A stretch of DNA of 64,000 bases from the NCBI RefSeq assembly GCF_003043455.1, contig NZ_PZGG01000002.1, positions 1-64,000 of the forward strand, in the 5' to 3' direction. Below are positions 8,094-18,087 of the stretch, in pieces (within the stretch, counting starts at the first letter, position 1; every line of letters starts with the position of its first letter). Both the position numbers and the translations under genes were made by a program. Source of the stretch: Staphylococcus simulans. GTDB taxonomy: Bacteria; Bacillota; Bacilli; Staphylococcales; Staphylococcaceae. The notes beneath the pieces were generated by a model. That model was not told the DNA's origin. It searched no databases and saw only the letters and a list, made by a program, of their open reading frames with translations.

Positions 8094-9596
8094 TTGCAGA
8101 ACAATTTACATCAAAAGCATGTCCAAGAAATACCACAGAAAGGTTTCTTTGGACATCCAAAAGGATTAGGAGTCCTCTTCTTCGTAGAATTTTGGGAGAG
8201 ATTCAGCTATTACGGAATGCGCGCACTCTTAATCTTCTACATGTTCTTCGCTATTAAAGATGGCGGATTAGGCATGGACAAAACTACTGCACAGTCAGTC
8301 ATGTCAGTGTATGGGTCACTGATCTTTATGACCAGCGTACTTGGCGGCTGGGTCGCAGATAGAATCACAGGTACACGCCGAGCGACAATGTACGGCGCTA
8401 TTTTAATTATTATCGGTCACGTTTTCTTAAGCTTGCCATTAGCGCAAACAGGGTTATTCATTTCAATGTTCTTTATCATTGTAGGTTCAGGGTTAATGAA
8501 ACCGAATATCTCTAATATTGTAGGTCGCTTATATCCTGAAAACGATAAACGTATCGATTCAGGGTTTGTTATTTTCTACATGTCCGTAAACATGGGTGCG
8601 CTTGCTGCGCCATTAATTTTAGACCAATTCTCTAAAGGTCATATGTTCCACCAAGGTTTCTTAATCGCAGCAATCGGTATGACACTCGCATTGATTATTT
8701 ATCTTCTATTCAACAGACGTAACTTAGGTGACGTTGGTTCAGCACCGACAAACCCACTAAATACAGTTGAAAAGAAACGTTATTCAATGATTACAGGCAT
8801 TGTAGTCGTAGTCATCGCACTTGTCTTAATCATCACTGGTTTAACAGGCACATTATCATTCAATTTAGTCAGCACGACTGTCTTAATCTTAGGTATTGCC
8901 TTACCAATCGCTTACTTTACAACTATGATCAGAAGTAAAGAAGTCACAGATGATGAACGTTCACGTGTTATTTCATTTATTCCATTATTTATTATCGGTG
9001 TGATTTTCTGGTCGATCCAGGAACAAGGTTCTAACGTATTAAACATTTACGCATTTACAGGCACAGATATGAAATTGAATTTATTCGGTTGGACGACTGA
9101 TTTTGGTAAAACATACTTCCAATCAATCAACCCATTATTCATTGTGTTATTTGCGCCAGTACTGTCTTATGTTTGGAAGAAAATGGGAGAACGCCAACCA
9201 AGCCTTGCGACTAAATTTATTTGGGGTGCTTGGTTAGCAGGTATTTCATACATCTTAGTTGCGGTTGTTATGATGACATCTGGCGGTGGCACAGTATCCG
9301 TAAACTGGGTAATTCTGTCATACATCATTTGTGTTATCGGTGAACTTTGCTTATCACCAACAGGCAGCAGTGCCGCAGTTAAATTAGCACCAAAAGCTTT
9401 CAACTCTCAAATGATGAGCTTATGGTTACTAACAAACGCAACTGCACAAGCCATTAACGGAACACTTGTTAAATTAATTGAACCGTTAGGCTATCAAAAC
9501 TACTTCTTATTCCTAGGTGTCCTAGCAGTAGTGATCGGCCTCATCGCATTTATGTTTGTACCGAAAATTATTAAAGGTATGCGTGGCATACGTTAA
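8094..9596 (+). CDS. second POT/PTR family di/tripeptide transporter
   Basis: Paralogue of the preceding gene (500 aa) with the same layout: GFFGHPKGLG, then EFWERFSYYGM, about 14 membrane segments, and the conserved SIQEQGSNVL and NATAQ stretches. It should import small peptides with protons. The start is TTG: the next Met is too far inside the conserved N-terminus, and a G-rich site (GTCGGGG) lies just upstream. The linker regions differ enough from the first copy to suggest an old duplication and possibly different peptide preference (inference). Two CodY boxes precede it. Confidence 0.92.
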   Translation: MQNNLHQKHVQEIPQKGFFGHPKGLGVLFFVEFWERFSYYGMRALLIFYMFFAIKDGGLGMDKTTAQSVMSVYGSLIFMTSVLGGWVADRITGTRRATMYGAILIIIGHVFLSLPLAQTGLFISMFFIIVGSGLMKPNISNIVGRLYPENDKRIDSGFVIFYMSVNMGALAAPLILDQFSKGHMFHQGFLIAAIGMTLALIIYLLFNRRNLGDVGSAPTNPLNTVEKKRYSMITGIVVVVIALVLIITGLTGTLSFNLVSTTVLILGIALPIAYFTTMIRSKEVTDDERSRVISFIPLFIIGVIFWSIQEQGSNVLNIYAFTGTDMKLNLFGWTTDFGKTYFQSINPLFIVLFAPVLSYVWKKMGERQPSLATKFIWGAWLAGISYILVAVVMMTSGGGTVSVNWVILSYIICVIGELCLSPTGSSAAVKLAPKAFNSQMMSLWLLTNATAQAINGTLVKLIEPLGYQNYFLFLGVLAVVIGLIAFMFVPKIIKGMRGIR

Positions 9597-9604
9597 CACA
9601 TAGT

Positions 9605-9648
9605 AGAAGCATCAAACGCTATTCATAGTAGTGGTTTGATGCTTCTTT
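9605..9648 (+). terminator. terminator after second POT transporter
   Basis: AGAAGCATCAAAC pairs with GTTTGATGCTTCT, a 13-bp stem followed by a short T run. Confidence 0.8.
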
Positions 9649-9692
9649 ATTTATATATCTTCTAATTAAATTACTAATGAAGGGTTATATCG

Positions 9693-9721
9693 ATACAAAA
9701 AAGACGGGCACCCCCGTCTTT
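9693..9721 (-). terminator. terminator after the deoxyribonucleotidase gene
   Basis: AAAGACGGG pairs with CCCGTCTTT, with a run of T on the minus strand. Confidence 0.85.
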
Positions 9722-9730
9722 AAAATTTGC

Positions 9731-10267
9731 TTATTTATTTCCTAAGAAATATTGCTCAACTTCTTTCCAGTTGTTAACGCGATCGAAGTCTTCATTGTGA
9801 ATGTTATGTTGTGCAGTATACATCACTGGTTTCCCTGTAAAACGTGCCAGTTGTCTTGGGTTATCGTCAATTAAATAATCTGCTTTGACAATATTTTTTC
9901 TGCCACAGAAAACAAATTGTTGCGGATCTAAGAATGGGAAATGCACTCTTAACCATTCATATTTTTCATGGAATGAAGTCGGCACATCCATTGCGGCTGT
10001 CGCAATATAAATATCGTAGTGTTCAGCCAACTTCTTCACTACTTCTTGTGAATCTTTAATAACTTCTAGGTTCTTAAAGAAACCAGGTTGTTTTAATACT
10101 TCATCAAGTACCCCTTCATGTTCAGGCATAAAGTGACGCAATTTATTCCCATCTAATAATGCCTCTTTAATACCTAAATCTGTACGTTTATTCACTTCTT
10201 CAATCAATGCTTTGATTGTATCTGCTAAAACTTCATCCATATCAATCGCTATTGATTCTCTCTTCAT
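9731..10267 (-). CDS. putative 5'(3')-deoxyribonucleotidase (HAD superfamily)
   Basis: A 178-aa HAD-like phosphatase of the 5'(3')-deoxyribonucleotidase (NT5C) type, which dephosphorylates deoxyribonucleoside monophosphates. HAD motif I is visible as [10 protein letters not shown] (nucleophile Asp and acid/base Asp), motif II as IATAAMD, and the C-terminal acidic motif as [11 protein letters not shown] start at the ATG giving [12 protein letters not shown], with AGGAAG upstream; a longer form starting 45 bp earlier would put a basic extension before the first strand. It stands alone between terminators. A role in dNTP balance is inferred from the family. Confidence 0.88.
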   Translation of the reverse strand: MKRESIAIDMDEVLADTIKALIEEVNKRTDLGIKEALLDGNKLRHFMPEHEGVLDEVLKQPGFFKNLEVIKDSQEVVKKLAEHYDIYIATAAMDVPTSFHEKYEWLRVHFPFLDPQQFVFCGRKNIVKADYLIDDNPRQLARFTGKPVMYTAQHNIHNEDFDRVNNWKEVEQYFLGNK

Positions 10268-10359
10268 CCTGATAGCAACTTCCTTTCCTTTTCTTCTCTT
10301 CGAGTATAGCATATTTATTTTATAAAGTTGTCAGGTGTGGTTTAAGAAAATGTTAAGTA

Positions 10360-10403
10360 AAAAAACAAGTATCTACACGAAATATTGTTGATACTTGTTT
10401 TAG
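10360..10403. terminator. terminator after hisC (bidirectional)
   Basis: AAACAAGTATC pairs with GATACTTGTTT, with T runs on both sides. Confidence 0.8.
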
Positions 10404-10410
10404 TTAGCCA

Positions 10411-11475
10411 TTATGCTTCAAAATCAAAGTTTTTAAGTACTTCAATCATTTTATCATTTTGTTCTGGGAAGCCGATGGTAATACGTACCCCAATTGGGAA
10501 CTCACGTGTAATACATCCGACTTTTAGTAACGCTTTATATAAATCATGTGGACGTTTCGTATTCACGAAGACAAAGTTCGTTTGGCTGTCGAAGAAATGT
10601 TTGTTTTCAGGAATTTCAAAGAATTTTGCACGTTCTTCAGCATTTTTTTGTTGAATGTCTTTTAAGTAATCTTGATCTTGGTAAGCTGCGACTGCCGCAT
10701 ACTCAGATAAGCGTCCTACGTTAAATGGTGGACGAATAATATTATAGTTATGAATCGCTTCTTCTGTCGCAATGATATAACCGACTCTAAGACCTGCTAG
10801 CCCATATGCTTTAGAGAAAGTACGCATTAAGAATGCATTTGGGAAACGTTCTTGTAATTTTAACGTGTCCGGGAAATCTTCCGCAGTCACAAATTCAAAG
10901 TATGCTTCATCTACTAAAACTGGAATATGACTAGGCACTTTTTCTAAGAATGCTTCTAATTCATCATGTGTCACATATGTGCCTGTAGGGTTATTTGGAT
11001 TACAAATCCACACTAATGCAGTGTCTTCATCAATCGCTTCTAAAATGCCGTCTAAATCGAATTGACCATTAGATTTTAAAGGCACTTGTACGACTTCAGC
11101 CGCTTCCACAATCGCATTATGGTAATACTGACCAAATGTCGCTTGGCTCGTCACAATCTTATCTCCAGGCGTTAACACAGCACGAGAAATCATTAAGATA
11201 ACCTCATCTAAGCCTGCCCCAAATAAAATACGGTTTTCATTGATGCCCAACCCTTTCGCAATTTCTTTACGTAATGTCGGTGCACCTGTTTCAGGATAAT
11301 ACAATACTTCATCTACATGCGCCTTAATCGCTTCTTTCGCTTTAGGTGAAGGACCATATAAGTTTTCATTTGATGCTAGTTTATGTAATTCAATATCTAA
11401 ACCGAATTCTTCTTTTAACGCTCTAGGTGATAAACCAGGTTGATACGCTGAGAGCTGTTTAATTTGTTCTTTCAT
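10411..11475 (-). CDS. hisC: histidinol-phosphate aminotransferase
   Basis: PLP enzyme (354 aa) that converts imidazole-acetol phosphate and glutamate to histidinol phosphate in histidine synthesis. It may also act on aromatic amino acids. Fold-type I features are visible: [31 protein letters not shown], and the PLP lysine in [15 protein letters not shown]. Start after a GAGGAGG ribosome binding site. It is monocistronic; no other his gene is in the window, so the protein may serve as a general aminotransferase (inference). Confidence 0.95.
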   Translation of the reverse strand: MKEQIKQLSAYQPGLSPRALKEEFGLDIELHKLASNENLYGPSPKAKEAIKAHVDEVLYYPETGAPTLRKEIAKGLGINENRILFGAGLDEVILMISRAVLTPGDKIVTSQATFGQYYHNAIVEAAEVVQVPLKSNGQFDLDGILEAIDEDTALVWICNPNNPTGTYVTHDELEAFLEKVPSHIPVLVDEAYFEFVTAEDFPDTLKLQERFPNAFLMRTFSKAYGLAGLRVGYIIATEEAIHNYNIIRPPFNVGRLSEYAAVAAYQDQDYLKDIQQKNAEERAKFFEIPENKHFFDSQTNFVFVNTKRPHDLYKALLKVGCITREFPIGVRITIGFPEQNDKMIEVLKNFDFEA

Positions 11476-11593
11476 CGATACATCTGCCTCCTCAAAATGT
11501 TGTTTCTAATAATTTTAAATTTACTGACAATTATATACCTTTAAGTGACCCTTTGGCAACGACAAATTTATAGTAACTCAGTTTAATGAAAAT

Positions 11594-11630
11594 TAAAAAA
11601 GAAAGCCTGAGTTTCAATACCCAGACTTTC
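11594..11630 (-). terminator. terminator after the egtU-like gene
   Basis: GAAAGCCTG pairs with CAGACTTTC with one mismatch, followed by six Ts on the minus strand. Confidence 0.8.
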
Positions 11631-11637
11631 TCTCTTC

Positions 11638-13152
11638 TTACTTAACTAAATTGTGTTTCTCTAAATACTCTTTCGCCACATGATAAGGATCTTCATCTTT
11701 AACAGTAACTTTATAGTTCATTTCTTGCATCTCTTCATCAGTAATTTTACCTGCTAATTTATTAAGCGGTTTAATAATTTCTGGATGTTCTTTCAGATAT
11801 TTCTCTTTAAACATTGGTGCACCTTGATATGGTGGGAATACATGTTTATCATCTTCTAGAATAACCATATCGTATTGTTTTAACTCTGCATCTGTTGAAT
11901 AGGCATCAATTAAGTTAATGTCACCTTTTTCAACGGCTTGATAACGTAATTTGGGTTCCATTGTCCGTACTTTATTAAAGTTTAAATCGTACGCTTTAGA
12001 AATGGCTTTATAACCATCAGGACGGTCATTAAATTCTAATGTGAAGCCAGGTTTGATTTCACTTTCAACTTTATTTAAATCACCGATTGTTTTCAAACCA
12101 TGTTTCTTCGCGAAGTCACGCTTTACAGCTAATGTATAAGTATTGTTGTATTTCATCGGTTTCAACATCGTCATATCTTCTTTTTTCTCTAAGCTTTGTT
12201 TTGCTTGTTCATAGACTTTAGCTTCTTCTTTGGATTTCAATGGTTCTTTAGTTAATTCACCTAGAACTGTTCCCGTAAATTCTAAATAACCATCAATATC
12301 GCCAGATTTTAAAGCGTTGAATAAGAATGATGTTTTACCCATGCCATCTTTAACATCCACTGTGTTGTCTGTTTCTTCTTCAATTAAAATCTTATACATA
12401 TTTGTAATGATAGACGGTTCTGAACCAAGTTTACCGGCAATCGTAACTTTCTCACCTTTACCACCTAACATTGGAATAATAATGACAAGTGCTACAACTA
12501 ACACGATTGTACCTAATGTAATCAATAACTTTTTATACGATAGTTTCTGCATGAAACGTAAAGCTAAATCGAAGACAATCGCTAAAATAGCAGCTGGAAT
12601 CGCACCTAATAAAATTAATGAACTGTTGTTACGGTCGATACCTAATAAGATTAAATCACCAAGGCCACCTGCACCGATTAACGCTGCAAGTGTTGCAGTA
12701 CCAATGATTAATACCATTGCTGTACGAATACCAGCCATAATAATCGGCATCGCAATCGGTAATTCAACTTTCGTCAAACGACGTCCAGGTTTCATTCCGA
12801 TACCTTTCGCAGCTTCAACAAGAGAAGGGTCAACTTCCTTAATACCGGTATATGTATTACGAAGAATTGGCAGTAACGCATATACAACTAAAGCAATAAT
12901 CGCTGGCACTGTCCCAATACCGAATAATGGAATCATTAAACCTAGTAAAGCAAGTGAAGGAATCGTCTGCATCACAGCAGCAACGTTGATGACCGCTTCA
13001 GAGAAATGCTTCGTCTTTGTCAGTAAGATACCAAGCGGTACCCCTATCAAACAAGCAATTAGCAATGCGATAAAAGAAATTTGCATATGTTCTAATAACG
13101 TACTCAGCAATTCTCCTTTTCGCTCTGAAAATGTTTGAAAGAATGCATTCAT
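11638..13152 (-). CDS. ABC transporter permease fused to substrate-binding domain (EgtU/OpuB-type)
   Basis: A 504-aa fusion. Residues 1 to about 210 form a BPD-type permease with six membrane segments and the EAA loop EAAKGIGM. After one more membrane helix (about 212-232), residues 235-504 form an extracytoplasmic OpuAC-type binding domain. This architecture is shared by quaternary-amine importers and by EgtU, the ergothioneine importer described in Firmicutes. Staphylococci usually have a separate four-gene OpuC system, which makes the fused protein the better EgtU candidate. Choline or betaine remain alternatives. Start overlaps the ATPase gene by 4 bp (ATGA). Confidence 0.85.
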   Translation of the reverse strand: MNAFFQTFSERKGELLSTLLEHMQISFIALLIACLIGVPLGILLTKTKHFSEAVINVAAVMQTIPSLALLGLMIPLFGIGTVPAIIALVVYALLPILRNTYTGIKEVDPSLVEAAKGIGMKPGRRLTKVELPIAMPIIMAGIRTAMVLIIGTATLAALIGAGGLGDLILLGIDRNNSSLILLGAIPAAILAIVFDLALRFMQKLSYKKLLITLGTIVLVVALVIIIPMLGGKGEKVTIAGKLGSEPSIITNMYKILIEEETDNTVDVKDGMGKTSFLFNALKSGDIDGYLEFTGTVLGELTKEPLKSKEEAKVYEQAKQSLEKKEDMTMLKPMKYNNTYTLAVKRDFAKKHGLKTIGDLNKVESEIKPGFTLEFNDRPDGYKAISKAYDLNFNKVRTMEPKLRYQAVEKGDINLIDAYSTDAELKQYDMVILEDDKHVFPPYQGAPMFKEKYLKEHPEIIKPLNKLAGKITDEEMQEMNYKVTVKDEDPYHVAKEYLEKHNLVK

Positions 13153-14105
13153 GATACGTCACCTCTCTTACTTTGAGCTAAAAACTTAAAGACATCTTCT
13201 CTTGTTAAGAGATGGTGCTGATCATGCTGCTTAATCACTACACTAGGATAATGTGTTAAATCTTCATATACTTTGTTTAAAGGCGTATCCGGCAACAACA
13301 CTGGTAAATCATTTGGTGTATCAACTGTTTTAAGCTGTTTGCCTTGTAGAAGCTTTTCAAGTGTTAATTGAGACGTATCAGCATGGTCATATTGGTTAAT
13401 AAACTGTCTTACAAAATCATTCTTAGGATGTTGCATAAAGCCATCTGGTGTATCGATTTGTTCTACACGTCCGTCATTAAACAAACAAATACGATCAGCT
13501 AATTTCATTGCTTCATTAATATCATGTGTCACAAAGACAATCGTTTTTCTGATTTTCGCTTGCAACTCAATCAAGTCTTCTTGTAAATTCGTACGACTAA
13601 TCGGGTCTAAAGCACTAAAAGGCTCATCCATTAAAATCACTGGCGGATCTGCAGCTAATGCACGTACAACACCTACACGTTGACGTTGTCCGCCTGATAA
13701 TTCATCTGGTTTACGATCGCGATATGTATCAGGATCTAGATTCACCATCTCAAGCAACTCATCAATGCGTTTGTCTATTTTTCCTTTGTCCCAACCTTTC
13801 ATTTGCGGTACTTGGGCAATATTTTCCTTAACCGTCATATGCGGGAATAATGCGATTTGTTGAAGGACATACCCCATATCCCAACGCATTTCATAAACTG
13901 GAAAATCACTGATTGGCTTGCCCTTGAAATAAATATAACCTTTCGTCAAAGGAATTAATCTGTTAATCATCTTTAATGTTGTTGTTTTACCGCTGCCTGA
14001 AGGACCAATTAAAACGAAGAACTCACCTTCTTCAATGTTAAAAATGACATCTTCGACAGCCATTTTATTGCCGTATTGCTTCGAAACGTTTTTTAACTCA
14101 ATCAT
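13149..14105 (-). CDS. ABC transporter ATPase (EgtV/OpuBA-type)
   Basis: Cytoplasmic ATPase of the importer encoded with the downstream permease/binding fusion. Walker A GPSGSGKTT, Q-loop, signature LSGGQRQRVGV, Walker B VILMDEPFSALD and switch His in FVTHD are all present. The C-terminal ~70 residues (LLPDTPLNKVYED and following) form a shortened CBS-like regulatory tail as in glycine-betaine ATPases. I start at MIELKNVSKQYG, preceded by GGGTGG, giving 318 aa; an ATG 15 bp upstream is less likely. First gene of a two-gene operon, coupled by an ATGA overlap. Confidence 0.9.
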   Translation of the reverse strand: MIELKNVSKQYGNKMAVEDVIFNIEEGEFFVLIGPSGSGKTTTLKMINRLIPLTKGYIYFKGKPISDFPVYEMRWDMGYVLQQIALFPHMTVKENIAQVPQMKGWDKGKIDKRIDELLEMVNLDPDTYRDRKPDELSGGQRQRVGVVRALAADPPVILMDEPFSALDPISRTNLQEDLIELQAKIRKTIVFVTHDINEAMKLADRICLFNDGRVEQIDTPDGFMQHPKNDFVRQFINQYDHADTSQLTLEKLLQGKQLKTVDTPNDLPVLLPDTPLNKVYEDLTHYPSVVIKQHDQHHLLTREDVFKFLAQSKRGDVS

Positions 14106-14133
14106 GCATCGTCCACCCACATTCTTTTTCTAT

Positions 14134-14189
14134 TTTAAAAAAGAACAGCAAGCTCACACTATCGTTAGCACAGTGAAACTTGCTGTTCT
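14134..14189 (-). terminator. terminator after recQ
   Basis: AGAACAGCAAG pairs with CTTGCTGTTCT, followed on the minus strand by six Ts. Confidence 0.85.
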
Positions 14190-14202
14190 GTATTTAAATC
14201 TA

Positions 14203-15981
14203 TTAAACTTGTGCTTTATAATTATGAATCGTTTCAATAAACTGAGGACAGTAATGTTTTAATTTATAACTGCCGACACCATCAATCGCAATCATTTCCT
14301 GTTTAGATTCAGGTTTACGTTTTGCGAATTCTTCAAGTGTAAAGTCTGTAAAGATACTAATTGGTGCTACATTTAATTTTTCACTGAGCTCTTGTCTGAC
14401 TTGTACTAATGCATCAAACAATGCTCTATCGACACCTTCAATGGTATTGATATTGACTTTTTCACGAGATTTTTTCTTGAACGGTACGGTATAAATTTTT
14501 AAATCCTCACTTAGTATTTGCTTAACCTTTTTATCACAAGTTAAAACCTCATCATTTTCGTTTAAGAAGCCTTTGAAGCGCAATTCATCAATTAAATGAC
14601 TGCATTCTGATGTTGTATATTCTTTCATAATACCGAATGTTGATAACTTATCGTATTGGTTATACTTGATGTAATCAGACAGTTCGCCTCTCAGCACTTG
14701 GATAATCACACCATAAGTCTCTTGTTGACGCATACGTACAATACAACTGATGATTTTCTTCGCTTCATTCGTCATATCATATGTTTTGTTTTCATTACGA
14801 CAGTTACTACAACGGCCACATTCTTCTAATTTTTCATTTGGTTCAAAATAGTGAACCAATGTCGCTTCTAAACACTTCTTCGTTTTGGTATATTGAATCA
14901 TCTTATTGAGTTTCTCACCCATTTTTTCTTTATAGTCATCATCACCCTTAGAAGATGAAATAAAGAATTGATGCAGATTAATATCACGTTCACTAAATAA
15001 TAAGATACATTCACTAGTTAAACCATCTCGCCCTGCACGTCCTGCTTCTTGATAATAAGATTCTAAATCTCCAGGCATATTATAATGTATGACATATCTC
15101 ACGTTAGATTTATCAATACCCATACCGAACGCATTCGTCGCAATTACTACTTTAATACGATCAAAGACAAAATCATTTTGCGCCTCATCACGTTCTTTAT
15201 TCGTTAAACCTGCGTGATAAATAGCACTGCTGATTTTTTGGTCTTCAAACACTTGTTGTAGTTCTTCGACTTGTTTTCTTGTTGAACAATAAATAATTCC
15301 TGCTTGTTGTTGGTGTGCTTTGACATAATCCATCACAAATTTTTGCCTCTGATACGTTGGATTGACTTTAAAGACTAAATTAGGACGTTTGATACTCGTT
15401 TTGACTCGGTTCGCACTTGAGATATGCAGTCGTTCCATAATATCTCTTTGTACTTCTACAGTGGCTGTGGCTGTTAAGGCAGCAATCGCAAAGTCTTGCG
15501 GTAAGCAAAGCACTTTATCAATCACTTGTTGATAACTTGGTCTGAAGTCATGTCCCCACTTAGAAATACAGTGTGCTTCATCAAAAGCAACTAAGTGAAT
15601 ATCTAATCCATATAATAACTGCATAAATTGACGATTTTCAAAGCGCTCAGGTGCCGCGTATAAGAATTGAATCTTGCCTTGACGTAAATCTTCCTCAATC
15701 GCACGTTGTTCTTTTTGAGATAAACTGCTGTTTAAAAATGCAGCGTTAATCCCCATCGCTTTTAATTGATCGACTTGGTCTTTCATTAATGAAATTAATG
15801 GGCTAATCACAATTGTTACGCCGCCCATTATCAATCCAGGCACTTGATAACATAATGATTTACCGCCGCCAGTAGGTAATACCCCTAGCACATTCTTTTT
15901 GTCTAGTATTTTGGAAATAATCTCCCTTTGTCCTGGACGGAAATCTTTATATCCAAAATAGTGCGATAATGTCGTTTCCAT
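14203..15981 (-). CDS. recQ: ATP-dependent DNA helicase RecQ
   Basis: A 592-aa 3'-5' DNA helicase of recombination and repair. Visible parts: superfamily-2 core (residues 1 to about 330) with Walker A LPTGGGKSLCYQ, DEAH box in AFDEAHCISKWGHDFRP, and motif VI in QEAGRAGRDG. Next come the RQC zinc cysteines (CLEATLVHYF...CGRCSNC) and a C-terminal HRDC domain from about 515. Full length. It is 12 bp downstream of the ABC-F gene, so the two are probably co-transcribed. Confidence 0.96.
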   Translation of the reverse strand: METTLSHYFGYKDFRPGQREIISKILDKKNVLGVLPTGGGKSLCYQVPGLIMGGVTIVISPLISLMKDQVDQLKAMGINAAFLNSSLSQKEQRAIEEDLRQGKIQFLYAAPERFENRQFMQLLYGLDIHLVAFDEAHCISKWGHDFRPSYQQVIDKVLCLPQDFAIAALTATATVEVQRDIMERLHISSANRVKTSIKRPNLVFKVNPTYQRQKFVMDYVKAHQQQAGIIYCSTRKQVEELQQVFEDQKISSAIYHAGLTNKERDEAQNDFVFDRIKVVIATNAFGMGIDKSNVRYVIHYNMPGDLESYYQEAGRAGRDGLTSECILLFSERDINLHQFFISSSKGDDDYKEKMGEKLNKMIQYTKTKKCLEATLVHYFEPNEKLEECGRCSNCRNENKTYDMTNEAKKIISCIVRMRQQETYGVIIQVLRGELSDYIKYNQYDKLSTFGIMKEYTTSECSHLIDELRFKGFLNENDEVLTCDKKVKQILSEDLKIYTVPFKKKSREKVNINTIEGVDRALFDALVQVRQELSEKLNVAPISIFTDFTLEEFAKRKPESKQEMIAIDGVGSYKLKHYCPQFIETIHNYKAQV

Positions 15982-15993
15982 AAAATTGACCCC

Positions 15994-17865
15994 TTATTGT
16001 TCTTTTAATTCTTCTAACTCGCTCCATCGTGTCATGTCATCTTCATATTGTGATTCTAATGCTTCTTTTTCAGTATTCAGCTCTTGAATTTTCGCATAAT
16101 CATCACTCGCGTCTACCATCTCTTGTTCGATCTCTTCGAGACGTGCTTCTGTTTCTTCAATACGTTCCATAATCATGTCGTATTCACGTTTTTCTTTATA
16201 AGACAATCCCTTACGTTGTCTTTCTTTTTGAACTTTTGGTTGAGCTTTAGCAACTGCTTGTTGTTTCTCTTGTTCTTGTTTGTAGGTTTCATAATCTTCG
16301 AAACTGCCGATGACACGCTCAATTTGACCATCGTGCACATACCAATATTCTTGCGCAACTTTATTTAGGAAATAACGATCATGGCTGACAGTAATAACTG
16401 TGCCGCCGAAAGTCGCAATATAGTCTTCAAGAATAGTTAATGTTTCAGTATCTAAATCATTCGTCGGCTCATCAAGTAACAACACATTTGGTTGATGTAC
16501 TAATAATCTCAGTAAATACAATCGTTTTTGTTCGCCACCGGAAAGCTTATAAACTTTTTTACCGTGCGTTGCGCTTGGGAATAAGAAACGTTCTAACAAT
16601 TGCGTTACTGATACGGTTGTACCATCTTTTTCTTTCGCAACTTCACTTTCTTCTCTTAAGAAATCTATCACTCTGATATCTCTATCTAAACGTTCATCGG
16701 TTTGTTTAAAGTAAGCTGTTTTAACTGTTTGACCAATTTTCAGTTCTCCGCTAAAGTCTGTATCTTCTCCAGCTAATATATTTAATAACGTCGTCTTGCC
16801 TGCACCGTTAGGTCCGACAATTCCGATTTGTTGACCGTTTTGAATAATCTGTGTCACATGTTCAAATAACGTTTTATTCGCAATACGTTTCGACACATCA
16901 TCTAGTTCAAAAACTTGTTTACCTAAACGAGAATGTGCCAAGTTCAATTGTCCGCTCTCACGTGTTGTTTGATTTTTAACTTGTGATTCTAAATCGCTGA
17001 ATCGATTGATACGCGCCTGTTGTTTAGTTGTTCTTGCTTTAGCACCTGCGCGCATCCAAGCAAGTTCTTGTTTATATAAAGCACGTGCTTTTTGGTTTTG
17101 TTGCTGTTCAATTTGTTCGTTCTCGGCACGCATCGCGATATAGTCTTCATAATTTCCAGGATATGTCGTTAATTTACCTCTATCCAATTCAATAATACGT
17201 GTGGAAACTTCATTTAAGAAATAACGATCATGAGTTACAAATAATACAGTATGCGGATATTGTTTCACGTAGTTGATCAACCATTTAATCGAATCGAAAT
17301 CTAAATGGTTAGTCGGTTCATCGAGTAATAATAGGTCTGGTTGTTCAATTAAGGTTTTAGCCAAAATAACACGCTTTTGTTGACCGCCTGATAAAGATTT
17401 AACCGATACAGACGTATCATGAATACCAAGTTTTGATAAAATCGTTTTAACTTCTGCACTATAGTCCCACGCTTCTGCTTGGTCCATTGCTTCTTGCATT
17501 TTCATCATGTGATTCAAGTTTTGGTCATTTTGCGTTTGGCTATATTGTTGTACCGCTTTTTCATAGTCTCTGATTAACTTTACAGTATCTGTGTCCGCAC
17601 TCAAGACTTCTTCAAGTACTGTTCTGTCTTTAGTTAAATCTTGCTTCTGAGAAGAATAACGAATGCGATAGTCATTCGGACAATTCACTTCTGCTTCAAA
17701 GTCATCATCCAACCCTGCGATAACTTTCAATAATGTACTTTTACCTGTACCGTTAATCCCTACAAGTCCGATACGCTCATGCGCTGAAACAGATAAGTGC
17801 AAGTCATCAAAAATCACTTTATCTGCATAAGATTTATGTAAATGTTCAATTTTATACGCTTCCAT
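15994..17865 (-). CDS. ABC-F family ATPase (Uup/YdiF-like)
   Basis: A 623-aa ABC-F protein: two ATP-binding domains on one chain, each with Walker A (GINGTGKST, GPNGAGKTT), signature (LSGGQQKR, LSGGEQKR) and Walker B (LLLDEPTNHLD, LLLDEPTNDLD), joined by a charged linker. A C-terminal coiled coil follows (about 555-623). There are no membrane segments, so it is a ribosome-associated translation factor type rather than a transporter. The C-terminal coiled coil resembles Uup/YdiF rather than antibiotic-resistance ABC-Fs. Start chosen at MEAYKIEHLHKSY with a perfect GGAGG; an ATG 48 bp upstream is in frame. Confidence 0.92.
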   Translation of the reverse strand: MEAYKIEHLHKSYADKVIFDDLHLSVSAHERIGLVGINGTGKSTLLKVIAGLDDDFEAEVNCPNDYRIRYSSQKQDLTKDRTVLEEVLSADTDTVKLIRDYEKAVQQYSQTQNDQNLNHMMKMQEAMDQAEAWDYSAEVKTILSKLGIHDTSVSVKSLSGGQQKRVILAKTLIEQPDLLLLDEPTNHLDFDSIKWLINYVKQYPHTVLFVTHDRYFLNEVSTRIIELDRGKLTTYPGNYEDYIAMRAENEQIEQQQNQKARALYKQELAWMRAGAKARTTKQQARINRFSDLESQVKNQTTRESGQLNLAHSRLGKQVFELDDVSKRIANKTLFEHVTQIIQNGQQIGIVGPNGAGKTTLLNILAGEDTDFSGELKIGQTVKTAYFKQTDERLDRDIRVIDFLREESEVAKEKDGTTVSVTQLLERFLFPSATHGKKVYKLSGGEQKRLYLLRLLVHQPNVLLLDEPTNDLDTETLTILEDYIATFGGTVITVSHDRYFLNKVAQEYWYVHDGQIERVIGSFEDYETYKQEQEKQQAVAKAQPKVQKERQRKGLSYKEKREYDMIMERIEETEARLEEIEQEMVDASDDYAKIQELNTEKEALESQYEDDMTRWSELEELKEQ

Positions 17866-18025
17866 GTTATGCCTCCACTTATGTTCAGTCCGTTCATTCA
17901 ATTGAGTTTTCAACCTTTATCTCAATTTTCAGTTCTATATATTATACACCCTTTGCGCGTCAAAAGATACTGTTACAGGTTCATCTTAAGCGGATAATTG
18001 TATAAGTTTTGTAAAGGCGTAAATT

Positions 18026-18065
18026 CCAAAAAAAGCGGGCAAATCCTTAAGAGGATTCACCCGCT
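18026..18065 (-). terminator. terminator after ltaS
   Basis: AGCGGGCAAATCC pairs with GGATTCACCCGCT with small mismatches, followed by a T run on the minus strand. Confidence 0.9.
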
Positions 18066-18087
18066 GTTGAAATGACTAAGTCATTGA

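Noticed and set aside
12317-13138. 273-codon open frame on the plus strand
   Set aside because: It is fully antisense to the permease part of the egtU-like gene; the protein has biased, repetitive composition and no ribosome site.
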